Positions 1-13,567 are shown, numbered from the stretch's first letter. The stretch: DNA of 64,000 nucleotides from Branchiostoma floridae (GCF_000003815.2 NW_023365777.1:523790-587789); one strand, 5' to 3'. Made by a program: numbers and translations. Notes: a model not told the origin generated them from the letters alone.

Positions 1-1394
1 ACTTTTTCAGAGTTTTTTTATAATTTAGATATTGCGTCACAAGTAAAAGTATGAGTTAGAAGACAAAAAAATACACAAAACGGAAGAAAATTCGTTGTCA
101 TTGTGTCATTGCGCGATCGCTCCGTTTGGCAAACGCACCAAAATCAATAAATGACATATTTCCCCAAAATAAAACGCTTTATTGTTATGATTTTAATGTA
201 TTTAAGGAAATACATTTCACTGCAATCGAAGTAAATGGTAAAAACTTTTTTCAGACCAATACATGATGACGTACTTTACCAATGTACGAGTATAACAACA
301 GAAAAAACGACATACATTTTGCACCAGATCTAATCCAATATACCTATTCTACAACTACTTGTACTTCCACCCATACTATTTATGTAATCAAGCCCATGGG
401 CGTCATATCGTAGTAATACATCTACACACACAAACCCATCAAACTGAAATCACTACCATCTATCCTAAGGTTGAAAAGACGTTGTTAATGAGTGCAACAG
501 CCATTAATGACATCGGCGACGTTACTACAGTATAGAAGGCCTGTCCCGGTTATTTGAAAAACTCACATACCAAAACAAAAAATCGGAGATCCTCCTTGAA
601 ATATTTGCATACAGATAATGCCCTTCCCTTTTTCCTATACTTGATCCCAACTACCTATCACCTTCCTATAGGGGGTTATTCCTACGGAAATGATTACCAT
701 GGACTATTCCACACTACATTTAGGAAGAGGGTGGTTTCCTGTAATGCTGCAGTACCAGAAAATGTTGCTAGTTTGGCCCCGAATCTACATGTTTCTTTGG
801 GACATCATACTAAAATCCATTGACTTAATATACCTGCGATACACAGACGAAAATAAGAAAAAAAGAAACCCGGGGCCCCTCACAGGTAAACCTCCTTCCC
901 GGAAGTAATAAGTCATATGTATGGATTTGCAATAATAAGTTATTCATTTTAAGCGTTTTATAGTTGTTGTTTCTTGTTTTCAAACAAACGGTACTACTAG
1001 CCTGTTCTCGTTTACGTAGCATGGTTTCTTGGATATGAGGTAAAAGATTGACAACTATTCACACGCACACACAGGCAAGTTCTCTACCTACTCTACTCTA
1101 CTTCGCTCTCCGTTTCATTTAAGAAGTACAAAACTTAAACAGCATTTCAATGTATGAGAAAGAAATACGTTATGCCACGGTCTCCTCCAAGAAAAGATTG
1201 TAGTATACATAGTAGATAGCTGAATTTTTTTCAGTACATGAAATGCACATGCACACGTGCCAAAGTTTCGGTTGATCAAACATGATGTCATTAATTGGTC
1301 AAATGTGCCAGGAAATTTCGTTGTGTACTAGTATGTTTTCTCCAGAGAAAGATATGCTACCTACAGCAAGGTTGTTTTGCTAACGTTTTGATGT
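1..1394. other. 3' flank of the lipoxygenase-like gene; no coding exon seen
   Basis: AT-rich sequence downstream of the minus-strand lipoxygenase-like stop codon. The short open frames here lack coding character and do not match any exon phase. A minus-strand AATAAA (TTTATT on the plus strand near 178-183) could be a polyadenylation signal, but it is about 1.2 kb from the stop and unproven. I see no RNA gene and no recognisable mobile element. Confidence 0.5.
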
Positions 1395-4300
1395 TTAAAA
1401 ACAACATGAAGTCTGGATGACGTCAGGGTCCAGGTATGAGAAAGGCGGGGACCTTTCCTTCTTCTTGTTGCTTGCTGAAATCGTGGCCATATCTTCCCGA
1501 AAACTATAGTAAAAAAGTTACATAATGAAATAACATAAACAAAAAAAAAAACATTTAAAAAAACCAAATAACATTCATGGGCACCTCACAATATGTACCG
1601 TTGCTATATTATGAAAAATAATATATTATACTACGAGTATATGGAACACATAGGAAAGTGCATATAGACAAAAGGGTGAACTAAATTCCGTATGATTTAC
1701 TCTTAACTACGTATACATTTTGAGATAATTGTATGAGATTTACGTAGCAGTGAATCTGTATAACGATGTATATTTCATTGAACTAACCTAAACAATAAAT
1801 CCAATTCTCCAACTCGCAGAGTATGCCACTGCACCACTTTCACATAACATACTGCTATTTTCACATCACCGCGGACCCACACCAAGACAATATCTCGTTT
1901 CCATAAAGGTAATAAATGAACGTCTTGCAATAGCTCATTTCTATAAACTTTAAAGGAATAAGCGAATGTTTTACCGTCTGACCGCGGCCTTCCCCACTGG
2001 TGAGAATAGGAAGTTGTTTTTGAAGTCGCCCAGTGTGTCCCTCAAGTTTCCCTTACAACTCAGCAGCCTTGTCATAGACATCATCCGCAGGGTCTCCTGC
2101 TTGTTTGGTACGTACTTCAGCACATCATCTATAGTTAGACGGGTCTGGACGGAGAATCCACAAAAAGAGATGAGTCCTTAATGTCAAAATGCACGTTTTC
2201 TTGTCTAAATAGAATATTTGACACCCAGGAGGCCATGTTCATGACATCCACGCAAGTCAACTTTTGGCCGTCTAAAAACACGTTTTCAACCATGCTTTAT
2301 ATCGTACAAAGCAACTGCAAAATGAGCAAATTTAAGCTGGAGATTGCAAAAATGATATGAGGCCAATTCCAAGGCCAAAGAAGATGTGAAAGACCAAAAA
2401 TGAAGTATCTATTGTACTTATACGATATACATAAAATAGACCAACAACAATACCTCCCCTTAAATTAGTAGCCTCTTCCATTGACCCCATGACCCGGAGA
2501 GTCTTGCCTGATTAACGACTAGTTCTACCAAATCTGACCTGTACTTCCTAGTTCCTACTGATCCTGCAAGTCTGATATTTGCGGTAATCTTCTGTCTCTG
2601 ACAGTGCTTTTAAAACGGAAACACACCACCCCCTTAAAAAAACTAACGTAATACATGAAGTTAAAAGCAACGCCCGACAAAGTGTTAGCGTAGCCAAAAC
2701 GATGTGATTTGTTAGATACCTTGTCTGTGATTGGATTGCCGACGAGGTTGAGAGGGTAGTTGGGTGGGAAGGCACACTGGCTGTACATCTGTAGGCTGAC
2801 AGCACGCGACACCGTGCTGGTAAAGATGACTGACGTCACCGTTGCAATGACGTCATCGACAGTCTTGAACTCACCTTCACCGGGAACCCCCTGTGGCACA
2901 GAGGCAACGTTTCTGTCATTAGCGTCATTTTCATTTCTGTATTTGAGCTTCACGGAAAGATTGGAAGTAGGGCATTCCTATACACGTTACGTCACATAAT
3001 TGCCTCTAGCGAAATAATTGCAAGGACACTAATTTGGGGTTGGCAGTATACTTAAGGAGAGGGCGGGATTTTTTATGCAGATTTTGTAAGGAAGGGTCAC
3101 GCTATGGGTCACGTTATATAACCCTAACCCTAACTCAACCTTAATCCTATTACTTAACCCTAACCTCAAACCCTGCCCTAGCCCCAACCATGACTATGAT
3201 TTAGTAGCTTTTCTAGCAATTATTTGGCAACGCAATGATATCTGACGCGACACTGGTACCTCTAGCGGAGTACAGGTGATTATAGAGTATGCAAGTAAAA
3301 TCATACAACGAATAAGAAATGATAAAAAAAGAACAAATATCAACTATCGTAATAATTAAAAAGCAAACCTTCCCAACCTGCCAGTCTCCGGCTACACCAT
3401 AACATGTGCATCCTGCTAATCTACAACGCTGAAATAACTACAGACAAACACCTCGACAAATAATACACCCATTTTCATGGCAATGGTCTGCTTGATCGGT
3501 CATCATGTACCTGAATGCCTGCACCACCCTCGGCAGCTGCTTTAGTCATCTCCTCTCTCCAGGCCCTTAGCTCCTGGTCCCCTGAAACTTTATCCGTGTC
3601 ATCTGAATTTGGTTAAAAAGACGGAAGAAAAAAGATATGGAATAACGTATAGACCAAACGTAAATCATTCATATAGTAAAACGAATGATTTGCATATCAC
3701 TTATGAGGCAATTGTCATCGTCAATGCAGTCCCAAATGTGAGTTTACACTCCCATTGTTCCCTTTCGATAAATGCACTTAGTTGTGTATAATAAACTTTG
3801 CTGTTCAGCGGCGTAAAAGCTTAATTTTACCGTAGTGGGCCTTCAGCACGCTCCTGGTGTATTTCTCGATGGCGTACCAAATGGGGAGGGCGTCGTCTCG
3901 GTAGTGGTAATTCGGAAGTGCAGTTGTGTCATCGACCTAGTAAAAATGTGTAATACACAATAGCTATTGTTACATTTGTATGAAATGCACATGCTTTAAA
4001 CCTGCTGTAAAATGTGTTATGTCTCTTAAATATACTGTATGAACACGTTAAAAATGAAAAAAAAAACGTTTCAGTATACACTGGGTGACATTGTCAAAGC
4101 ACATAACCAAATAATTCATTCAAGTACTTTAGATTTGGACTGCATTGTAAGTACTATCTATTTTCATTTACTGTCTACATGCCTTACATTTAGGACCGCA
4201 ATTGTTAGCAGCGACACCTATTTGCAGTTCGTAACAGAACCAGCCACAATTGCATTCACTGAGGATGGTGACAGACGGTCTTGAAATAAGTATTTTGTCG

Positions 4301-7300
4301 AACAAAGAATCAAGCCCTGTCCTTGGTACTGAATTGGCCTCACCTCTCGATTCTCCAAATCACGAGGCAAGTTCCCTTCCACGTTCATTCTCCAATGGCT
4401 TTTCCACCTACAAAAAAGATTATCACAAATTATAAATTTACACTGTGATTTATATAGAGCAAACAACGGGTAGTACAGCACGGTAGTGAAAGACAGTTTG
4501 GTCCATCCTATAGCATTTAGATGTGTCCATATTGAGTTATACTAATATAGTATCACCAGTACAATGCCTTGATAAAATGACTCACCCTCTTTGCAGGATG
4601 TCGATAAATCCATCCCTGCCGATCCTAGTGGTTTCGTCCATCCACTGCCCCGGATCGAGCATACGAAGCGTTTCTCTGCAAATATATGTTGCAAATACTG
4701 ATAACTCTTTTTTTTAAATGACCATCTTAACGTAAAGATGACATGGCCAATGTAACCTCCATCTGATGATTTTTCTCATGGAAACCTCATTAAGGATTCT
4801 TGTCTACATGGTAACCACCTGTCCACATAGACTAACTTCATTGGTCTCTTGAGTGGTCTTCTAGGGCAGGTTATGGCTGTAGGTCCATGACTTGAAGGTA
4901 TCGCTACCATGTACCGACAATGTAGGGAATAGGGAAGAAACGTGTTAAAGATAGATCTAAATTTGATAATAGCATAGCCTTATATGTTTAAAATTGTGTA
5001 AATGACAGAATTGTAGTGTAGTGTAAATGAAAGTGTAGCATAAAATATGTTGCTTTGTTTACACCACTGACACTGTTCAGGGCCGCTACAGGACTGTTCA
5101 GGACACACGTGCGTATATATTCAAGTCCGTATGAAGTCCGTACGGACGTCTTAGCCTCTACTAGGCTCCACACGTTGCTGGAAAAAGAATAGAAATTGGA
5201 TAAATATGATACATAATATGTCAGACGAGTTAGCTGGCTCACAAACCGTACTCCTCGGTCAGCTACTCCTTTGGCATATTATGCATCTATATTTGCCCAA
5301 TGTGTACTACTATTACAGTGACCTGTGAAGCCTGGTAGAGGCTAAGAATTCCATACGGACGTCATGTAGATTTGACTATATACGCAGACCCATTTACGTA
5401 AACGTGAAACAACTGTATTTTAATAGCCCATATGAGCTACGTTCGAATAAAGATCATTATTCTTGAAATAGTTGAACTGTAATTTCCAACACAAAAATTG
5501 GACTCACCAATTTTCGTCCGCATAGCATCAGTATTTGTCAAGGATTGAACAATCCACTGCTGTCGTGACGTCACGTTATGCAGATAGAACACGTGACTCA
5601 GTGAGCAGTGGATTACAGGTTGCAGGAGTGAGTGCATGGGCGAGTCCAATATTTGTGTTGGAAATTACAGTTCCACTATTTCAAGAATGACTTCTACCAA
5701 CACAGATTAACTTTTAAGTAGAGATCATCATTATTAGGAAATGTTGCAAGAACAAAATTTAAATGTTTACTGACGGACCTGTTTGCCGGGATGAGCTGGT
5801 TGAAGTGCGGCGCCAGGAGACGGGAGACGGGGTGAGACACGGACAGATTCCGGTGGGCACACAGGGCGACAGACTCCATGGCCAGACGAGAGAACCCTGC
5901 AACATATGCGTAACGTTACGTTGTTAAAATATTTATGGAGGTTATATTTCACTAGCGTTTGTGTGTGTGTGTGTGTGTGTGTCTATTATTGTGTGTGTGT
6001 GAATGTGACAAGATAACTCAGGAACGGCTAAGTGGATTAATTTCATAATCAGAGTGTTAGTAGGGCGTGATAAAAGCTGGAAAGGATTAGATTTTAGCCC
6101 CCAAGCGTCTTCCCTTGGTACTGCATCGTAGCTTCAGGTTTTGCTATCTCGTGTTCTGAACAAGCTATGGTCACGATTTTTAGGTGTTGGGTAGCTCTTG
6201 TGCTCAGAAAGACGTCACAGAAGTTTTGGCTCCCTAGTTTCATTTCTTTTCTCATCAACATGATTTATGTTAACATTTTTAGTCAAGTTTCATAGGAAAC
6301 TAGACGGCTCAATCCTTAAGACATTTCTTTCTTTCTGACTTTAAAAGCAACCTGTCATCAAATAACAAAACCCTGCAGCATGTCCAAGACAAAATACACA
6401 AACGCTAGACGTTTTTTGCAGTATCAAGGTCGGTCGCCAGGAGGCCCATATTCGATCTACACCGTCGTAGTCTATCATGAAGTCCCTTCATCCATTCAGC
6501 ACCGTCTCACAACTTTGCCGTCGTCCACTCGCCAACCAGGATTGGTGCAAAATTGGGCTAAGATTCACCCTAGACTAACTCCATAACGCTCCCCTGATTG
6601 TATCCAAGTAGAATATGATCTTTCCAACTTTGATTTTTCAAACTTCGTAGCCGCCGACAATTTTAAAGACTAGCAGTAGGTAATCTCGCCGAACAGGGTC
6701 AAGAGGTCATGGCCGGCTACATGTGACAGGGTCTTAACAGTAAATGCGGTATCTCACTGCACTTGCGTCATCCTTGCGTCACTACGGGACTCGAAATATA
6801 CTCAACGAATTTTAGAGATAAATAAGGAATTTTCTTACACTGTGTGTATTTTGTCGTCTTCTGAAGTCATACTTTTACATATTATGCAATATCTAAATTA
6901 TGAAAAAAAATCAGAGAAAATAACAAAACAGTGAACGCAGTGAACGAACCCCGCGGTGACGCTATCTTGACGCAAATGCAGTGAGATACTACCTTTAAGG
7001 AAGGCGGCACCTACCGAAGTTTGCGCACGCCAGGTGCCAAGAAGCCTCGGCCAGGTTGTACCACATCTTCACCAGCAGCCAGGTGTACGGTGGGTCCGTC
7101 GGCAGGAATACCTGGACAGCCTGGACAGGTAAAGGGGTGAGATGAAACTAAAACATCACGATTACATTACCAAAAACATACCGCTTACTAGCAGGTAAGC
7201 AGGAAACAGGAACTTCTCTAAAAGCGATACTAAGTACCAACAATCTCGTTAACAATCATCCTGAAAATCTTAGTAATTGCGTTTAATCGACAAAATCAAT

Positions 7301-10300
7301 GATATAACATTCGTTCGTCCGTTGGCACATACGTTAGCAGATTTCCTTGCTGTTTCAGTGTCAGGGTATTAACATTACAGGAGTGGTTTGCTAGCCATTC
7401 TGTTTTAACGTGCTAGAGGTACCTCCTAGAATATGAAACTCCCATTTTACGTTCCTTCCAAAAAAGGCATACAGCCCTATAATCAAGTGGTGTCTTATCA
7501 GGATTCCAGGTTTTCCCAGTCACCAATTAATTGGAATCAGCAGCGTAACTGTAAGGCTGCTACCAGTTGCACTACAAGGAAATCCCCATTCAGCAGTATG
7601 TATATAATATATATATATATATATCTTTGACTTTCTATTGGAGAAAAGATGTATTGTACATGTACAGTCGGTAAATATAACGTATCCATTAGGCATATAC
7701 ACTTCTTACCTTGAGCTCATCAGGGAACAACTGGATGGCTATCGGCATGAGATCTCCTTCGTCATCCACGAAGAACAAAGCCATTGGTGCACATAGCTGG
7801 AGAAAATACATGCAAAGTATTCATAGGTATAGCTAGGATCATATTTCAAAACCGGGGCCCGAACGGGCTGTTTGGGGAAATGAAACGAAAATTAAAAATA
7901 TATACCTAGAAATAAACACAAATCATGCCCACGACTCCCATGTTTACGTTTTGCGTATTTTGGTGCCTTTTTGTGTGGTATTTATCGTTCCCGAAAGCTG
8001 TCCGGTCGCGGCCCGGTTTTAAATGTGACCTATATTATACTATATGTTACGTGAGCTCACCACCGCACAACTAGGAAGCAACTTAAACCAAATACATGAT
8101 GGGCATCTTCACATGGTCTAGCCAGACAAACTACTGTTCTGTCTATTCATACTAAAAGTTAGTAAAACATAGTCATATGTATGGTGACCAGCCCCTCCAG
8201 TTTTGTCCTGCCACTTGCTACATTATGTAATGTAACACCAAAGGTTACTGCTGCAACTTCAGTGACAATGATGACAGCCGCCAAGTCCAAGTCATTGACT
8301 TGATTTGTTCGAATAAGAATAAGAAAAGGTAGCCGAAGAGAAAGAAACGGAACAAAATCAAATCAAGTGTTTCTATTCGGTTAAGGTTGACATATGATAA
8401 TACATGTACATGTAAAAAGAGCTGCATTTGTTGTTACGTTTTCCTAAGAATTTGGTTGTCGTTCTGTATCCATATTTTATACAAAATGTACTGACGCAGG
8501 TTGGGGCTCCACACGTTCAATCACTTACCTTATACAGGCATGAGAAACAAACTTATCATAAAAATGTATTTTTCAATATTCGTAATATTTGTAAAGGAAA
8601 ACAGGGTCCCTACCACGTTGCCGTCAATGCATTTGACCCCCTTTAGCATGGTGAGGTCAGTCAGATACAGCCGCTTGTCTTGTATGGCCTGTTTCAGGGA
8701 CACGTCCTTTAACACGTCCTTCACCATCTCTTCTGTCACGTTGAGACTTGAAATTAAAAGATCGTGATAACAGAAAGTCAAAATGAAGGTGCGACTTGCA
8801 ATACGGTAGAATCTATTAACATGTAAGGCTTTTGAATTACAGCAACAAAAGGCCATACATAACCAGGAAAAACACAACAAAAACGATACCAACACTCCGT
8901 TAATCAGTAGCCTATTAGACTCTTTACGTCGATGAAGGTTAGACATCCAGGTAATAAGATATGCCAAAAAGTAATTACTCAAGCAACTGGATATGATTTT
9001 GGAAACGGTCAGACGTTTCGCATAGTATACACTATCCTTCGTCAGTGACACTGACCGTTTCCAAATCATATCTAGTTGCTTGAATAACTGCTTTTTGGCA
9101 TATCTATCTCCAGTGTCACTGACGAAGGATAGTGCTAGTGGATACTATCCGAAACGTCTGACCGTTTCCAAAGTCATATCCAGTTGCTTGAGTAACTACT
9201 TTTTGGCATATTAGACTCTTTCATGACCTGGACTGCCATGACTAAAGAACGATTTGTTCTACCACTTCTGACCTAAGCACTTCGGCAAAAGCAACAATAT
9301 TGGTTATTCGAAGAGGCTATTTGAGAAAGACGAACTACCGTACTACACTACTTGTACGTGTATAATCAACCACTGGTTTGACATAAATTTGTCCCAGGAA
9401 GCCACGTAAACTATTTACAACTAATTCGGGAGTATAGAAGTGTCATCGGATACCTTGCTGGGATTTCCTTGCACAGTTTGATGAGGTTAGGAACCAGACC
9501 CTGAAGCCTCTGCTGTCCGAACATCTTATCGAACCACCAGTTCTCTATTCCCTGTGGTAAAAGGTTAAATAAAAAACATGGTACATCCCGCATCACTCAA
9601 TGTACCAGCCCTCCCGCGGGTCGGAGCGCCTGACGGCCGAAGTCCGGCGGGCGATCAGACCCGCGGGAGGACTGGGACCGAGGCTGTGATAGGGGCTATT
9701 GACAGGGATCTACGACACTTTCCGTCACAAGACAGTTAACGTTTATACAACACATCCAAGGCACTCAGGAGAATGATGTTGATTTGTTGTCGTATACCTG
9801 CCGTGTGGCAAATATGACTGGGCTCCAGCAAAAGCAAGTACGAAATCAACAGGCAGGATGTACATTGTATTTATACGTGCGTCAAGTATACATCAAGTAT
9901 GCACCAAGTATGCATAAAGTATGCGTCAAGTATGCATTAAGTATGCGTCAAGTATGCATCAAGTCTGCATCATAACAGATATACACATGGAAAGTGTATA
10001 ACACAAATGGAATTTCTATTACAATATTTGATTAACAACTTCCAATCTCTTTTTCTATGAAAAAATTGCAGCTACCAAGAAGATTATACATCTAAAGTTA
10101 TTCAACTACAGCTTCCTTGCTACTACAAACGGCGTTGAAATCTTTGCAATTGTACAAAAAGTTGACAAACACCTGAGGGACTTTAAAGCCAAGCTCGTAC
10201 AAGTCTGCAAAGTGGCTGAGTTGCTTGACCTGTCCCCACTGTGTCAGGCGGAGGAGAAGCTCATCGCTCTTGCATCGGTCTCGAATGTTGAAGTATGTTT

Positions 10301-13300
10301 TCTACAGAGATTGGAAAAAATGAGAACACGTATAAAGAAATACAATTTTATCACTCTACGTAACAAGCTATAGTAACAGTCTCAATGCCACCTGTTAGAC
10401 TTGAATGGGGCTAAACCAGTCGACGGTTTAGTTCTTGACATTTTTGCAAGCGCCTTATACCCACGCCGATTATAAGCTGACATTTTTCTTGGCTGCGCCG
10501 ACAATACCTTGTATTCCTGTGCCCACATTGCCTGTCTTGGTGATCCGGCAACCTGTAGAAAAGGGTAAAAACACAAAACATCAAAACCGGATATTCCGCT
10601 GAACTTTTGTTTTACCTCCCCGACAGAGTACCCAATGTTTTTCACAAGAGCCGCAGGGGGAGGGGCGATCCCTACCCACTCACCAAATATAAGGATCCAC
10701 CACAACTTCTCGAGTTATTCTGTCCACTTCCCCATGGGGTACAATTTGAAACTGTTTAAGTCAAGTGTTAACAGACATCTTTCTTCACAATACAGTATTG
10801 TAACCCCAAACGCTTGAGTGGCTCCATGAGCCTTGTTTTGCGGTGAGTCCTAAGTAAACAACAACAAAAAACTGACAGAAAGATAAACGGCACAAAAACA
10901 TGACCTTCTTGGCAAGGGTAATAAGCTATGACCTGTACGGGACACCCGTCAGCCAATGATGTCATTTGGAAGTCCTTCTTCTTGTCGTTGAGCTCCCGTC
11001 GTCGCTGTCCCGGGTGGGGGTCGTTCTGCGGTAAGCAGCAGTTGAAAGGCGGGATGAAGAGTCTTTTCCCCGGTCCGGGCTTCAACCACCTGGCGACGGA
11101 AGAAAAACAAGACTATCATCTAGCATGACAGTTCATCCTCGTCTTGGTAAGTGGCATTATGAAGAAACTTATCACTTTGAACCTTTGTCTAGTGTTGAAA
11201 AGTTCATTCTTCTTATGCGTTTTGATCAAACGACATTACAAACACATCTCAAGCTACATATTTAACATTACTGAGGAAGGAGAAAAAGCCGAACAAATGT
11301 ATTAGACTAGTCTTAGAATCCATGTTTTAGATTAGACTTAGAAACTATGTTTACTGTATTACCACCCTTTGTATCTATATGCCTGTACTTAGCCCGATAG
11401 GGCACGAATGTCTAATAAAGGCTATTACATTTTTTTCTATTTTGCTTTTGGACAGACGAGGACAATGTGGCACTGCACTCAAGTTAGTTACTTATATTAA
11501 CAGTGACACATACAAAATACAGACAGAAGGTAAAGGAAGACTTTTGTATGACCTCACCGACCGAAGTCAGGTACCCATTTTTATACATGTGTGGAGTCAG
11601 AAAGTTCGTGTTAGGTGCCTTTCCCAAGCGCTCGACGTCGGCGGCATGGCTAGTATCGAACTCAGGACCACTAGATTCCGAGCCGAACGCTCTACCAGGT
11701 ACGCCACATACAACTAAATTGTACCTAACTAATGCTGGAAAAAAATAGTTTTTAGAATGTGATGCACGAACCTCTGGACTGGAAAGGTGTACAGCTCCAC
11801 ATCGGAAAGCGAAGAAATCTTGACGGTATCGACGAAAGTGTCGCCTTTCCCCTCGCTCCAGATCTCCAGTTCTTTAACCTATATATGGACGTGAATTGTC
11901 TGTAAGTATCAATGAGTGAGTGTTCGCCTTACATTCGGTAGGTCGTGAGTTCGATTCCAGGCCGAGTCACATCAAACCAGTTTTTACAAAATGGTACCAT
12001 GGTGAGCACTGTTTTCCCTGCTTAGCATTTATGGGAAAGAGTATGGTAGTTGCAAAAACTATATTATCAGTGGACTAGTCCCCTACTATCTATACGTAGC
12101 GACTTAATTAAGTTGTGTATACGCAGCCCAATGTTCTTTAATTGGGAGCTGGTGTGGGGAGTGGGGAGACTTTAAGTTTATTAACTAACTGCATGAAGGA
12201 CATAGATGGCTTTTCTGTACACTTGTTAATTATGTGGAGCATCATGCTACTGTATTTATTTGGAAGAGAGAACTTTCTTTTGCGACGATTGTAACAGGTG
12301 CAGTGTATGGCAACTTATAGTGTCTGTACTTGCAGTTTTGTTTCAAACCGCTAGGCGATGTGCATGTAACGACTAGTGGTCTTCACGTAATGGATATGAA
12401 CACGCCTTATCCTCCTGAATTTTGGTAAATTTGGATATGCTAGTGAATGGGCATAATGTGTGTATAATCCTTGACATAATGTGTGTATATTCCTTGACAT
12501 AATGTGTGTATATTCCTTGACATAATGTGTGTATATTCCTTGACATAATGTGTGTATATTCCTTGACATAATGTGTGTATATTCCTTGACATAATGTGTG
12601 TATATTCCTTGACTTTTAATTTTCGTTTCCACAAACATCCCGGCCGGGCTATGGTTGGGAAAAGGGATCTTAGCATTCCCCAAGCATCCCGACCGGACCC
12701 CATTTCAGAAAAGGGACCTAAGCCTAACACGTACCTTTTCACGCAGTTGAACGTTGCTCGGCGTGACGCTGCTTTTCGATGCGGAAAGTTTGATGGTTTC
12801 CGTCCGATTACCGGCGATGTCCTCCAAAACGATGAAAATGGGGCTGGAACGTCATAGAAGATTGATTTCCATGTTCGTGCCCCAAAATTTAGATTGCAAG
12901 AGGTAGAGACATTGGTAACATATACAAGTAACGGGAACAATCGTTGGGATGTAACTAGAGACTAATCGAATCTATCTTAGAACAGCGACATCTATGCTGC
13001 AGTGCACTATCTCTATCTATTTATCAAACTCAGTGTAGTCCAGTATTGTAGCAACTGAAATTGTAGTGATATAATGTATATGTGTAGTATGAGACTGTGC
13101 CTTTTGTTGTCTATACATTGCCATACATTGTCACTGATACAATTGTTGTGCAATAAACCATCTACCTATATATTTATCTAATAGTATGTATTATTACTCA
13201 AGTGGCAAGTTCACTCCAAACGATTCTGCTTTGTCTATCCTTTTTGACACCCTTTAACACTACGGCTTTCTCTATTTTGTGAACCAAATGTGTATACATG

Positions 13301-13567
13301 TATATGTGCATGATTGAAAGACCCTTATTGTAAATTCATACCTACGGCTACGACATAGGGCTAGGTACAGACATTTATCTTATGAATTATAACAAACATA
13401 TGACAAAAGAAAGTAAACACGAGAAGACAAGGGTGTTGTAAAAAGCTACTGGTGATCCTTATACAAGGTTTGTCTAACATAAAAAGTGTAAACGACTCTT
13501 ACCCGCCCCTTTCCTTCTCCGTTATGATTTGGCAGGTAGGGCCTGTTGAAGACGAGTTGTTGCCCAT
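1395..13567 (-). CDS. lipoxygenase-family protein lacking most iron ligands (probable pseudoenzyme)
   Basis: Eighteen coding exons join in phase (1947 nt, 648 codons plus stop; animal lipoxygenases are about 660 residues). In transcript order: 13503-13567, 12735-12843, 11772-11878, 10933-11089, 10508-10552, 10173-10301, 9454-9551, 8614-8746, 7710-7796, 7015-7111, 5779-5896, 4586-4675, 4344-4407, 3831-3936, 3511-3602, 2720-2890, 1975-2144, 1395-1503. The start MGNNSSS follows an in-frame stop. Residues of about 20-110 form a shortened PLAT domain, then the catalytic-type domain follows with family landmarks WWFDKMFGQQ, APMALFFVDDEGDLMPIAIQL, HRNLSVSHP, LPNYHYRDDALPIWYAIEKY and FPPNYPL. Lipoxygenases oxygenate polyunsaturated fatty acids using iron held by His, His, His, Asn/His and the C-terminal Ile. 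Aligned without gaps, only the first His remains (SWHLACANF, second is Asn); the third His is Arg and Asn is Leu (FTSTVSRAVSLQ); the C-terminus is SCCF, not SxxI. Dioxygenase activity is therefore unlikely. Intact frame and splice sites argue against a pseudogene. Confidence 0.88.
3115..3190. repeat. short degenerate CCCTAA-type (telomere-like) repeat
   Basis: Within a lipoxygenase-gene intron, ACCCTAACCCTAACTC is followed by decayed CCTAA-like units up to about 3185. Only two units are perfect, so this may be a tiny interstitial telomeric repeat or chance low complexity. Confidence 0.4.
5459..5688. mobile_element. foldback MITE with ~45-bp terminal inverted repeats
   Basis: Left arm ATTCTTGAAATAGTTGAACT... 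and right arm ...AGTTCCACTATTTCAAGAAT are inverted copies over about 45 bp with two mismatches. An inner inverted pair (AATCCACTGCT / AGCAGTGGATT) lies between them. There is no coding capacity. It sits in the intron between the exons ending at 5779 and 4675. Confidence 0.75.
7836..8030. mobile_element. GC-ended MITE (family A copy 1)
   Basis: Inverted ends AAAACCGGGGCCCGAACGG and the reverse complement of CCGGTCGCGGCCCGGTTTT flank an AT-rich core. The same end type recurs at 15441-15625. Non-coding; lies in a lipoxygenase-gene intron. Confidence 0.6.
8958..9212. mobile_element. palindromic foldback element in lipoxygenase intron
   Basis: The segment reads as a long imperfect hairpin. ATGCCAAAAAGTAATTACTC at the left is mirrored by GAGTAACTACTTTTTGGCAT at the right. 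Inside, GAAACGGTCAGACGTTTCG, ACTATCCTTCGTCAGTGACA and their complements recur three times. ATTAGACTCTTT occurs on both sides (about 8914 and 9210), possibly a flanking direct repeat. No coding capacity. Confidence 0.75.
9588..9700. mobile_element. GC-rich hairpin element, related to 58436-58575
   Basis: CAGCCCTCCCGCGGGTC is mirrored by GACCCGCGGGAGGACTG around a GC-rich loop. The flank CCCGCATCACT resembles CCGCATCACT of the hairpin at 58436, and both share the core CAGCCCTCCC-CGGGTCGG, so the two are probably relics of one family. Confidence 0.55.
9877..9970. repeat. 12-bp tandem repeat
   Basis: About eight copies of a 12-bp unit close to AAGTATGCGTCA. Intronic in the lipoxygenase-like gene. 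A short open frame here is an artefact of the repeat. Confidence 0.85.
11640..11705 (-). repeat. tRNA-derived SINE-like unit
   Basis: On the minus strand a pol III A-box-like TGGTAGAGCGTTCGG is followed about 20 bp later by a B-box-like GAGTTCGATAC (11653-11663). A complete cloverleaf with mature acceptor stem is not evident, so this is a SINE head or tRNA relic rather than a functional tRNA. Confidence 0.55.
11909..11975 (+). repeat. partial tRNA-derived SINE-like unit
   Basis: GTGAGTTCGATTCC (11945-11958) is a good B box with a weak A-box-like stretch before it. It lies just outside a PLAT-domain exon. Probably a degraded SINE. Confidence 0.4.
12450..12617. repeat. 23-bp minisatellite, about 7 copies
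   Basis: Near-perfect tandem copies of a 23-bp unit starting CATAATGTGTGTATATTCC. Because 23 is not a multiple of 3, all frames cycle, which creates spurious repetitive open frames on the minus strand. Intronic in the lipoxygenase-like gene. Confidence 0.9.

Noticed and set aside
9870-12617. Short regular repeats that might suggest a CRISPR-like array
   Set aside because: Direct tandem units without unique spacers, in introns of an animal gene.
12351-12940. Repetitive minus-strand open frames reading Thr-His-Ile-Met-Ser-Arg-Asn-Ile
   Set aside because: They are produced by the 23-bp minisatellite cycling through frames; the real coding exon here is only 12735-12843.
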